Below are positions 17,602 through 26,316 of a stretch of DNA of 36,570 bases, piece by piece. Made by a program: the position numbers and the translations under genes. The notes beneath the pieces are model-generated. The model had not been told where the DNA came from and did not search any database. It was given only the letters and a program-made list of their open reading frames with translations. The stretch is from Methanomassiliicoccales archaeon (GTDB lineage: Archaea; Thermoplasmatota; Thermoplasmata; SG8-5; JAGLSY01): assembly GCA_030672365.1 (NCBI GenBank), contig DAOVGM010000012.1, positions 1-36,570 of the forward strand. The letters are read 5' to 3'. Position 1 is the stretch's first letter. Each line of letters opens with the position of its first letter.

Positions 17602-18460
17602 GTTCAACTGGCGGACGAAGCTGGACATCATATGGACGGTGGCTGTCGCCCGCTTCAAGACCCTGGCCAGATACCGCGGCTGGGTATTCATGGACATTAG
17701 TATACCCATCGTTTTCGCGGCGATGCCAGTTCTTCTCGGCATCGCGTTTGCCGGCAGTGTCAGCGCGGCGGGAGAGAACTTCAACACGAACCTGATGAAC
17801 CTGACCGGCGCATCGACCCAGCTGTTCCAGGTCTACATGCTCATCGGGGCCAACGTTTTCATGATAGTGTCCAGCTCTCTGTGGCAGGTGGGTTTCTGGA
17901 TTAGGCGCGAGAGGTTTACGGGAACCCTCGAATCGATATATCTGGCTCCTGCGTCGCGGATGCTGGTATTGGCCGGTATTTCGTTGTATGCGAACATCCG
18001 CTCCATCCTCGCGTTCTTCGTTTCGTTCACAATCGGGTGCCTGATCTTCGGCGTCTGGCCGTTCCAGGGGCAGTTCCTGATCGCCATCCTCTTCCTGCTG
18101 GCCGGCATCATCCCGTTGTGGGGCGTCAGCTTCTTCTTCGGCAGCATAGTCATGAAAATTAGAGAGGCGAATGCGCTGATAAACATCGCCCAGCTCGGTA
18201 TATCCTTCATCATGGGCGTGTACTTCCCGATTCAGATTTTCCCCAAGGCGATGGAGTATCTGGCCCTGTGCTTTCCGCCCACGTGGATGACGAACGGCGT
18301 TAGGTCGTCAATACTCGACCTCAGCTACTTCATGGAGCACTGGTATATCGATTTCGCGGTGCTCTGGCTGTTCGCGCTCGTGTTCCCGCTGATGGGCCTC
18401 TGGGCGTTCCGCAAGATCGAGGACGGCATCAGGAAGAACGAGGGGGTCGGCCAGTTTTGA
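17576..18460 (+). CDS. ABC-2 type permease
   Basis: Multi-TM ORF overlapping the ATPase gene by 26 nt; ABC-2 membrane protein pattern. Confidence 0.85.
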   Translation: MMQRTGLSEFNWRTKLDIIWTVAVARFKTLARYRGWVFMDISIPIVFAAMPVLLGIAFAGSVSAAGENFNTNLMNLTGASTQLFQVYMLIGANVFMIVSSSLWQVGFWIRRERFTGTLESIYLAPASRMLVLAGISLYANIRSILAFFVSFTIGCLIFGVWPFQGQFLIAILFLLAGIIPLWGVSFFFGSIVMKIREANALINIAQLGISFIMGVYFPIQIFPKAMEYLALCFPPTWMTNGVRSSILDLSYFMEHWYIDFAVLWLFALVFPLMGLWAFRKIEDGIRKNEGVGQF

Positions 18461-19296
18461 GCATCCACAGGATCAAGCACCACAGCTGGCGTGACAGCTT
18501 CGCGGCCTTCCTCACAATGTCGAAGAAGCACTTCATCGTCATGACCAGATATCCGATTAACTTCGTCACAAGTTTTGGGACCATACTTCTTTTCACACTT
18601 ATGTTCGTGCTGGCTGCCACGATGTTCGTCGGAGCTGACAGCGACATTACTTTCCTGTCCGGCATAATCGCGTACGGCTTCGTCATGTTCATGTTCCTCA
18701 CGAGCACGCTCTGGGACATCGGCTATACCATTCGGGACGAGCAGATGCAGGGCACGCTGGAGGCATTCTACATGTCGCCTGTCAACAGGTACAGCAACAT
18801 GGTGTCCAGAATCTTTGCTTCATTCCTCTGGACGGCCCTGAATACGGTTGTGGCCCTGGTCATGCTGTATTACGTCCTCGGCGGGATGCCGATCGCCAAT
18901 CTAGCTCTCGGGTTATATATCCTGTTCATCAGCATAATCGGGTTCATCGGGCTGGGCTTCATTTTCTCTGCCATCACCCTGAAATTAAAGGAATCCGCCG
19001 CACTGCTGGCTAACTTCCTCCAGTTCTTCTTCATGATCTTCTGCGCGATGTTCTTTCCGTTCAGCGCGCTGCCGGACGTCATTGTGAACTACATCAGCAA
19101 AATCATTCCTGTTAGTTATTGCGTGGACGGCTTCAGGTCGGTGATGAGCGGCACGGAGCCGGAACTCATGTCGTCGCTTCCCGCAGAACTGGTGGTAATA
19201 ACTCTATTCGGACTGTTGACTCCGTTCATCGGCTGGGCAGTGTACAAAAAAATCGAAAACATGTCCAGGGTTGACGGAAGCCTGTCGGAGTACTAA
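18457..19296 (+). CDS. ABC-2 type permease
   Basis: Multi-TM; overlaps the previous gene; paralogous pattern (DEQMQGTLEAFYMSPVNR). Confidence 0.85.
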   Translation: MSIHRIKHHSWRDSFAAFLTMSKKHFIVMTRYPINFVTSFGTILLFTLMFVLAATMFVGADSDITFLSGIIAYGFVMFMFLTSTLWDIGYTIRDEQMQGTLEAFYMSPVNRYSNMVSRIFASFLWTALNTVVALVMLYYVLGGMPIANLALGLYILFISIIGFIGLGFIFSAITLKLKESAALLANFLQFFFMIFCAMFFPFSALPDVIVNYISKIIPVSYCVDGFRSVMSGTEPELMSSLPAELVVITLFGLLTPFIGWAVYKKIENMSRVDGSLSEY

Positions 19297-19370
19297 AACA
19301 ATCATCTGGAGAGCTTCTAATACCGCCGTATGCGAGTATTTTTTTTACTTTCAGTCACCCTCAAAACGTG

Positions 19371-19380
19371 TTTATATACT
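19371..19380 (+). promoter_or_regulatory. TATA box of the YhcG-like gene
   Basis: TTTATATACT about 23 nt upstream of the ATG at 19398. Confidence 0.6.
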
Positions 19381-19397
19381 TAGACGAAGATTGGTAA

Positions 19398-20528
19398 ATG
19401 ATGGTTGTGGAAAATGAACATTTTTCCTTTGATGATTTGGTACATACAATCCAACAGGTTCATGACAAGTTGGCGGGGGAGGCTGCCAAGGCCGTGAATG
19501 TCAGCTTGACATTGAGAAACTGGATGATCGGGTTTTACATCAGAGAATATGAACTGGACGGAAGCGACAGAGCGACATATGGTGAACAATTACTAGAAAA
19601 ATTGGCCTATCAATTGCAAAAAACAGGAATAAAACGTGTTGAAACGCGGGAATTACGAAGGTACAGGCAATTTTATCTGGCATATCCACAAATGCGGGAG
19701 ACTCTGAATCCCGAATTTACAGCGATGCTTCCTGCACTGGATCGAGCAAAGCCGAAACGGGAGACGGTGACTCCCGAATTGGCAACAAGCGGAATAACAC
19801 TGATTGAGAAACTTTCCTTTTCACATCTGGCCGAACTGCTCAAATTAGATGACAAATCGAAACGTGCCTTTTACGAAATCGAATGCATGTGTGGTAACTG
19901 GTCGGTGCGGGAATTGAAACGGCAGATTGCATCCCTCTACTACGAGAGGTCTGGCCTGTCAAGGGATAAGGAAAAATTGGCAGTGCTGGTGAGAGCCAGC
20001 GCGGAAGCAGAATCTCCTGCGTTGAACATTCGTGACCCATATGTTTTTGAGTTCCTAGGGCTCAAATCCAAAGAGGTGATGAGCGAGTCAGACTTGGAAA
20101 ATTCATTGCTCGACCGATTGCAGGATTTCCTTCTCGAACTCGGACACGGTTTCTGTTTCGAGGCCAGGCAGAAACGCATCCTCATCGGAGACGAGTATTT
20201 CTTCGTGGATTTGGTGTTTTATCACCGCATCCTCAAATGTCATGTTCTGCTGGAATTGAAAGTCAGCGATTTCGGCCACGAATATATCGGCCAGCTCAAC
20301 ACCTATGTGAACTGGTATATGAAGAACGAGATGTCCGAGGGTGACAATCCTCCTGTGGGAATCCTGTTGTGCACGAGAAAGAACAACACATTGGTGGAAT
20401 ACGCACTGGCAGGCATGGACAATCAATTATTCGTTTCCAAATATCAGCTGGAACTGCCGAAGAAAGAGGAGATGCAGAAGTTTCTGGAAGAGCAGATGAG
20501 GGAGGGGGCGGGGGTCGGAGGAGCATAG
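19398..20528 (+). CDS. YhcG/DUF1016-like PDDEXK nuclease-domain protein
   Basis: N-terminal helical DUF1016-like region; DEYFFVDLVFYHRILKCHVLLELKVSDFGHEYIGQLNTYVNWY (D..ExK core). Confidence 0.85.
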   Translation: MMVVENEHFSFDDLVHTIQQVHDKLAGEAAKAVNVSLTLRNWMIGFYIREYELDGSDRATYGEQLLEKLAYQLQKTGIKRVETRELRRYRQFYLAYPQMRETLNPEFTAMLPALDRAKPKRETVTPELATSGITLIEKLSFSHLAELLKLDDKSKRAFYEIECMCGNWSVRELKRQIASLYYERSGLSRDKEKLAVLVRASAEAESPALNIRDPYVFEFLGLKSKEVMSESDLENSLLDRLQDFLLELGHGFCFEARQKRILIGDEYFFVDLVFYHRILKCHVLLELKVSDFGHEYIGQLNTYVNWYMKNEMSEGDNPPVGILLCTRKNNTLVEYALAGMDNQLFVSKYQLELPKKEEMQKFLEEQMREGAGVGGA

Positions 20529-20593
20529 GCGAGGATGTTCTCCCTGTGCCTAACGTGATTTATTATAGTATAGTATTATCACCTGAGGTAAAC

Positions 20594-21559
20594 ATGTCAA
20601 AAAAAGATGGCAAGAAAGGACAAAAGAGAAAATTATCTAAAGAAGATATTGAAGTTATGGAAAAAATGAGAAATGTTCCTGGCACTCATGTTTATTTACC
20701 AAAAGAAATCTTGAAAAAACCAAGTAGATATGAGACAATGGATTCATATTATGGCATGATTAATTTTTACAAATGGTCTAAAATTCCAGGTAAGCATGGT
20801 AGTGAATTCTCTCCAATTTTCTTTTATTTGGATGAGTTAAAGAAAGAATATCCTAAAGAAATCGAAATACTAGAGTTGATATGTAGGAAAACAGCTTATC
20901 TCTGTACTTTGAAAGAAGAAATAGATTATATATCGAACAGATTTGAATGGAAAGAGATTGACTGGATTGAAGAAGTATTTTTATCACGGTTCGAAAGCTT
21001 TACAACATCTTTAGTAGAATTGATATTGATTTCCATCAATTTTCACGAAACTGGAGTATTGAAACGAGACAAAGACGAAACTGAAGTGATTAAATTTGAA
21101 GATATATTGTCTTTCCTAAGAAATCCAGAACATAATCTGCCATCTTATTATAACTCGATTAATGAATCTATAAATTTGTGTATATATGCGTATATCAGGA
21201 ACAGCATTGTCCATAATCCAAAAGAATTGGAATATCTTAAAAATAATCAAAACCCTATAATCCAGATAAAGGATATGCCCTTTGTCAAGAGAAAGGAATA
21301 TGGTGTTTTTAATGATTATTTGGAGGAGGTCTTTAAGCTATCGAAATGTAAAAAATCTCAAAACACATATCAGAAATGTATCGATCCGAGATTTCCTTAT
21401 TTGGAATTTGAACTATGGGTAAACAAAAAATCAAGGCTTGGTTTAGAAAAAACAAAGGTCAAATTTAAGATGGATATAATAAAATTGACGGATATGATGT
21501 TAGATGATTTATTCATTTTACAAAAGGACATATTTAAAACAATAATTGATTCAAATTAA
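20594..21559 (+). CDS. Hypothetical protein with candidate HEPN-like R-x4-H motif
   Basis: ATG at 20594; AT-rich gene; YIRNSIVHN (RN-x3-H) in a helical context. Confidence 0.6.
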   Translation: MSKKDGKKGQKRKLSKEDIEVMEKMRNVPGTHVYLPKEILKKPSRYETMDSYYGMINFYKWSKIPGKHGSEFSPIFFYLDELKKEYPKEIEILELICRKTAYLCTLKEEIDYISNRFEWKEIDWIEEVFLSRFESFTTSLVELILISINFHETGVLKRDKDETEVIKFEDILSFLRNPEHNLPSYYNSINESINLCIYAYIRNSIVHNPKELEYLKNNQNPIIQIKDMPFVKRKEYGVFNDYLEEVFKLSKCKKSQNTYQKCIDPRFPYLEFELWVNKKSRLGLEKTKVKFKMDIIKLTDMMLDDLFILQKDIFKTIIDSN

Positions 21560-21626
21560 CTTATCTGGCTGTCAAGTGAATTAGGTTTCTCCCTCTACAA
21601 TCCCAATCCCCTCTCCATACATTGGT

Positions 21627-22646
21627 TTAGTCCTGTTTCTTCTTGGCCTCTTTTATAACGTCAATTACATCTGACAGTTCATCTGGGTTCTCTATAATAA
21701 TATCACAACTAGGACCCCCCCAGAAATCCTGTACACTACGTGTCAAACTCTTAATCTTTTTATTTTTTATTCTCTTTTTCACTTCATTTTCTGCTAAAAT
21801 CACAACAATTCTAACTTTCTTTTTCCTAATCTGGATAAAAGCAAAATTTTTATTATCTTTGAGAGAAATGTAATATTTCCTTGGATTTATAGTAAGATTT
21901 GGATATGATTCTAACATCTCACTTTTTATTTTATTATATATATCTTTGACCGCCTGGCTAGTTCCTTCAAGATGAAATTCTTCAGTATATTTGATTTGTT
22001 CACCAATATCCTTCTCTTCCATTGTAGGAGCATCGATGAAATCTATTTGTTCAAATGGTGGCATGACTGTTATTACTCCTTTTTTCTTAGTTCCATAATT
22101 TTTAACAACAATTACCTTCACTTTTTTATCCCAGGTATCTGTGTATGTTCTTTGGATTTCATGAAATTCCTTTAGCTCATCATCAATTACTATCAAAATG
22201 TTCTGGCTATCATCAATGGTATCCTTCAAGAACTTATAAATTTCACCCTGGCCGATATTGGTTTTCAAATCAGCCAAAACATTGGTATCTTCATTAAATG
22301 CAGTCCAGACCACATCTACTAAACGGGTTTTGCTCTCTTCACTTCTGAAAAACGCAAGAAATTTGGTTACTTGGGGAAAAATGTGACGATAAAAATCATG
22401 CTTGGCAAGCTCTGCTTCAACAATATAAAATTCTGGATTTTCTTTATCAGATAGATCAAAAAGAAAGCCATCTGGGACTGCTCCGCCCAAAGTTTTGCTT
22501 TTTATTAATTTTTTAGCATCAAGATAAACCGATTTTTTACCAAAGATAACTTTTGAATTATCAATTACCAGAGTCTCAAAATCTTCTTCAATTTTAAACT
22601 CTGTTTCACGTTTTCTTTTTTCTTCAAAATATACTGCTGTTTTCAT
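21627..22646 (-). CDS. PD-(D/E)XK-like N-terminus plus DUF5655-like C-terminus
   Basis: GGAVPDGFLFDLSDKENPEFYIVEAELAKHDFYRHIFPQ (PD...ExE/K-like); C-terminal LTINPRKYYISLKDNKNFAFIQIRKKKVRIVV resembles DUF5655. Confidence 0.6.
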   Translation of the reverse strand: MKTAVYFEEKRKRETEFKIEEDFETLVIDNSKVIFGKKSVYLDAKKLIKSKTLGGAVPDGFLFDLSDKENPEFYIVEAELAKHDFYRHIFPQVTKFLAFFRSEESKTRLVDVVWTAFNEDTNVLADLKTNIGQGEIYKFLKDTIDDSQNILIVIDDELKEFHEIQRTYTDTWDKKVKVIVVKNYGTKKKGVITVMPPFEQIDFIDAPTMEEKDIGEQIKYTEEFHLEGTSQAVKDIYNKIKSEMLESYPNLTINPRKYYISLKDNKNFAFIQIRKKKVRIVVILAENEVKKRIKNKKIKSLTRSVQDFWGGPSCDIIIENPDELSDVIDVIKEAKKKQD

Positions 22647-22821
22647 ATCTCTCCCTCAATTATCTTTATCTCATCTTCACTCAGCCCATAACAGAGTTAC
22701 AATAAATAATGATTTAACGTAATTCAACAATTGATTTTCGTCTAGTCGTGGACGAGCCACGACAGACTTAATGACTCATTTTACTCGTCAATAAGAGCAG
22801 GTGACCAGAGTGTTCTCGATT

Positions 22822-22926
22822 ACCGAACGAGCAGGCTCTGGCGGGTTTTTCTTATTTTGTCCGTCTTTTTTCTTTTTGGAGCCAGAGCCAGCACAGTGAG
22901 GTCCTATAAAAAGAAAAAAGTGGGGC
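22822..22926 (+). repeat. Long relative (subfamily 2) of the structured element, copy K
   Basis: ACC-GA-AC-GAGCA-GGCTCTGGC...GCCAGAGCC-AGCACA-GT-GA-GGT; tail CCTATAAAAAGAAAAAAGTGGGGCT resembles copy J tail CCATAAAAAGAAGAAATAGGGCT. Confidence 0.75.
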
Positions 22927-22962
22927 TGATGGAATAAAACATTCATCCAGAGGATGATTGTT

Positions 22963-23403
22963 TTAGAATTTGTGAATCCCACTCTCGAGCTTCTTCTCCG
23001 CGGCCTTGACCTTGTCGACTGCCGAGTGCTCGACAGCCTTGACCTTGTCGATTGCGTGGTGCTCAGCCTCGACGATCTTCTCTTCGGCTGCATGAGCGAA
23101 GTGCTTTACCTCGTCGGCCAGCTTCCTGATTTTCGGTATTCTTTCAGGTGTCGGCTCGGTCTCCACGAACTTAGGGAAATACTTCAAAACGATAACGTCG
23201 CCGACGCTCTGAATCCACCTGTACGGCACGCTGACCGGCCTCGAGTGCTCGACCAAGAGCGGATTAGGGTTTCCGATGAACAGGCCCTCGATCTTCTGGG
23301 TGTCGGTCTCGATAACCAGGTCGTCGATGTTGCCTAGGGCTATGCCCCTGTCAGTATACACTTCCATCCCGATGAAGTCATTGATTTCGCTCAACATAAT
23401 CAT
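22963..23403 (-). CDS. PRC-barrel domain protein with heptad-repeat tail
   Basis: MLSEINDFIGMEVYTDRGIALGNIDDLVIET ... PRC-barrel pattern; repeated HAxDKVKAxEHSAVDKVKAAEKK. Confidence 0.75.
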   Translation of the reverse strand: MIMLSEINDFIGMEVYTDRGIALGNIDDLVIETDTQKIEGLFIGNPNPLLVEHSRPVSVPYRWIQSVGDVIVLKYFPKFVETEPTPERIPKIRKLADEVKHFAHAAEEKIVEAEHHAIDKVKAVEHSAVDKVKAAEKKLESGIHKF

Positions 23404-23473
23404 CACCTTCTGCAATACCTGTATACAGCACGGGGATTTTAACCTTGCGTTATATTTGTTAATGTTTGGGTCA

Positions 23474-25261
23474 TCAGTTGAGAGTCCAAGTCGTCGCCGC
23501 AGTTGCATATACCCAGTACGCGTTTCCCGCAGACATTACGGTCGACCCGTCCGACGTTTCGATTATGTCGTACGGCGCCGTATCGTCGTAATAACCGATC
23601 TTCGTCACCGTGGTTCCCCAGCCAGGCAGGGCATCCTGTGCCTGCATCTGTGTATTTGACGGATAGCCGACCAGGTTCCACCCAGCATGCAGTTCAATTT
23701 GGACAATGCCTGATTCGGCACCCTCCCCAGCAGTCAATACTCCGTCCCCATTATTTTCGATAATATGTATCCAGAAACCCATGTGGTTATTGACTAAGTC
23801 TGGCATATCTTGTATGCCACCCCAGTTCTTGTTGTAGGATTTCCAGGGGTCTGTCGCGTCCGTCGGGTCGTACCAGTAGATGATGTCCCAGGCAGTACCT
23901 CCATCACCCCACAGACTATCATCAAACACCGTTAACACATCTGCGTTTACATCTAAGGGAACTGACACAAATTGCCAAATGCCAGATGAACTCGTTATTT
24001 GATCTCCATTACTAATTGATACATCATAGGTATTCCAATTGAATGGGCCTGCCTCAGGAGGTGTTCCATTTGCAGGTACCCCTACATCATCTGTTCCATT
24101 TTGTGCATTTGCAATCCAGTAGAACTTTGATGGTTTTGGGCATGGGTCAGATACTGGCGTCCAGTCATGGCTGCCATCTATTGTGTAATCTGTCCCAAGA
24201 TAGTTCCAAGAACTTCCATTATTCGTGGAATAATAAAGGTCTACTGCAGATGGGGAGTCAGTCCATTCGTAAGTCAAGGATATGATTGGGTCATGGCTGG
24301 CTCCCTGGGGGCCGGTGGCGGTTGCTGTTTTTTGAGCTGGTGGGATTTCCCACGGTTCCATCAATGGGTAATTGTCTTGATTACCGCCTGGTCCTACAAT
24401 ATTTGTGTAAGGCGTGTCGCCCATTCCGTCACTTCCCTGTACGTTTTGCAAGGGTCCAGACATCACATCAGGTCCAAGATAATCAGACCAATAGTTACCC
24501 CCAATTGGATAGGAATCATTCCATACACAATCAAGTGCTATATCATAGGCTTGGTAATCGATATTGTTAATAAAATTGTTATTATAAACCCGAGTATTAA
24601 CGCAACCAACGGAGCGTATTATGATTCCTCGATCATTATTCTCAATTGTGTTAAATCTAATGACATTATTTGAAGTGTAGTAATCTATCCCATAATAATT
24701 TGAATAAATTTCGTTATTCTCTATGATATTATTATGGGAAGCTGATATGACAGAAAGTCCTCTCCAGAGGTTGTCATAGAGGGTATTATTTTGAATGACA
24801 TTGTTATCTGAAAAGGTAAGAAGGATGCCGTCTATGTCATTACTAGAAATAATATTGTTGTAGACGTGGGCATATTGGTGTTCTTGTCCACTATCTCCAA
24901 TACGAATACCATTTCCATCAATTGCACCTGTTATTGTAAATCCTGTTATTGTCACATTATTTGCTTCAATTTCCATAACATCTCCAGCAATAGTCGGTGT
25001 GATAATGGTTGTATTCTTATCTTCTCCAATAATTGTCAATTCCTTATCCACAACCACATTCTCATAATATGTCCCAGCCGCAACCTCAATCGTGTGCCCA
25101 TTCAAAGTATCTGGGTCGTCAATCGCAGATTGAATTGTAGTAAAGTATTCATCTGTGTCGATGTTGTGAACAGAACCAATGCCTTCTACAGTGCCAATGA
25201 TAATTATAGCATTTGCGAAAACCAATAGGCAAGACAGCCAGACCACACCCACTTTCCTCAT
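23474..25261 (-). CDS. Secreted right-handed beta-helix (NosD/PbH1-like) protein
   Basis: Signal peptide MRKVGVVWLSCLLVFANAIIII; PbH1-type repeats (NVIQNNTLYDN, NIIENNEIYSN, NVIRFNTIENN); ATG at 25261. Confidence 0.8.
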   Translation of the reverse strand: MRKVGVVWLSCLLVFANAIIIIGTVEGIGSVHNIDTDEYFTTIQSAIDDPDTLNGHTIEVAAGTYYENVVVDKELTIIGEDKNTTIITPTIAGDVMEIEANNVTITGFTITGAIDGNGIRIGDSGQEHQYAHVYNNIISSNDIDGILLTFSDNNVIQNNTLYDNLWRGLSVISASHNNIIENNEIYSNYYGIDYYTSNNVIRFNTIENNDRGIIIRSVGCVNTRVYNNNFINNIDYQAYDIALDCVWNDSYPIGGNYWSDYLGPDVMSGPLQNVQGSDGMGDTPYTNIVGPGGNQDNYPLMEPWEIPPAQKTATATGPQGASHDPIISLTYEWTDSPSAVDLYYSTNNGSSWNYLGTDYTIDGSHDWTPVSDPCPKPSKFYWIANAQNGTDDVGVPANGTPPEAGPFNWNTYDVSISNGDQITSSSGIWQFVSVPLDVNADVLTVFDDSLWGDGGTAWDIIYWYDPTDATDPWKSYNKNWGGIQDMPDLVNNHMGFWIHIIENNGDGVLTAGEGAESGIVQIELHAGWNLVGYPSNTQMQAQDALPGWGTTVTKIGYYDDTAPYDIIETSDGSTVMSAGNAYWVYATAATTWTLN

Positions 25262-25321
25262 TCTTCCTCCTTCGTATATTGAATATATGTTTAATCTCAC
25301 ACTTATAAGTTTCTATTCTCG

Positions 25322-25402
25322 CGCTCCGAGCAGGCTTTTGGGGGTTTGGGAAAAGCCAGCGCAGGAGCGGGGTGGGGGGAGAAGAGATTGGATGGGGTGG
25401 GC
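25322..25402 (+). repeat. GC-rich structured element, copy D
   Basis: CGCTCC-GAGCA-GGCTTTT-GGGGGTTTGGG-AAAAGCC-AGCGCA-GGAGCG then GGGTGGGGGG...GGATGGGGTGGG. Confidence 0.88.
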
Positions 25403-25488
25403 AGCAGAAATAAACTGAGCGGGAAAAATGACGACTGGCCAAACATACATAGCAATGTTTATCAACCCCGACGAACATATACATCACT

Positions 25489-26304
25489 ATGAGATATCCC
25501 GCTGTCGCCGGACAATTCTACGCAGGCACCGAGGAAAGCCTCAGGAAACAGGTGGAGGCATGCTTCAGAAGCCCGTTGGGGCCCGGCAAAATCCCGGAGC
25601 TGGCTGTTTCTGGTGAGCGGAAAATTAAAGGGATGGTGTCTCCGCATGCCGGGTTCATGTTCTCCGGGCCTGTTGCCGCGCACGGGTTCGGAGCGCTGGC
25701 CAAGGACGGTTTCCCGGATGTCTTTATCATCATCGGGCCGAACCATACAGGCATGGGAAGCGGAGTGGCGCTGACGACCGAGGACTTCGACATGCCGATG
25801 GGCGTGATGGAGGTCGACAAGGAGCTGGCTGGCAAGATTCACACCGGTATCATCGACGACACCATAAATTCACACAGGAACGAGCACTCCGCCGAGGTGC
25901 AGCTTCCGTTCATCCAGTACTTCGAGAAGACAAAAAAATTCGTGCCGATTTCCATGAAGATGCAGGACTACAACACCGCGGTCGAGGTCGGGCATATTGT
26001 GCGCGAGGCGATTGCGGGTCTGGATGCCGTTGTTATCGCGTCCTCCGACTTCAGCCACTACGTACCGCCTGATGTCGCCAAGCAGAAGGACATGCTGGCT
26101 GTCGATAAAATCCTGGAACTGGACTCTAAGGGGCTGTATCAGACCGTAGCTAAGCACAGGATTTCGGCGTGCGGCTACGGACCCATCATGGCTATGCTGG
26201 AGGCGGTGGGCGGCCAGTCTGCCGAACTTCTGAAATATGCGACATCAGGGGACGTGCGCCCGATGGACGAGGTCGTGGGATATGCCAGTATTATCATCAA
26301 GTGA
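25489..26304 (+). CDS. MEMO1-family protein (AmmeMemoRadiSam system protein B)
   Basis: RYPAVAGQFYAG, SPHAGFMFSGPVAAHGF, IIGPNHTGMG, SSDFSHYVPP. Confidence 0.92.
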   Translation: MRYPAVAGQFYAGTEESLRKQVEACFRSPLGPGKIPELAVSGERKIKGMVSPHAGFMFSGPVAAHGFGALAKDGFPDVFIIIGPNHTGMGSGVALTTEDFDMPMGVMEVDKELAGKIHTGIIDDTINSHRNEHSAEVQLPFIQYFEKTKKFVPISMKMQDYNTAVEVGHIVREAIAGLDAVVIASSDFSHYVPPDVAKQKDMLAVDKILELDSKGLYQTVAKHRISACGYGPIMAMLEAVGGQSAELLKYATSGDVRPMDEVVGYASIIIK

Positions 26305-26316
26305 ACTTGCTGCTCA

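Noticed and set aside
19323-19337. Third copy of the aspS-flanking element (ACCGCCGTATGCGAG)
   Set aside because: Only about 10 nt match the reverse complement of the conserved arm and no partner arm or hairpin 1 is present
22834-22889. Simple Rho-independent-style terminator at copy K
   Set aside because: The 9-bp stem and T-runs are inside a larger conserved architecture shared with copy J and the GC-rich family, so a terminator alone does not explain it
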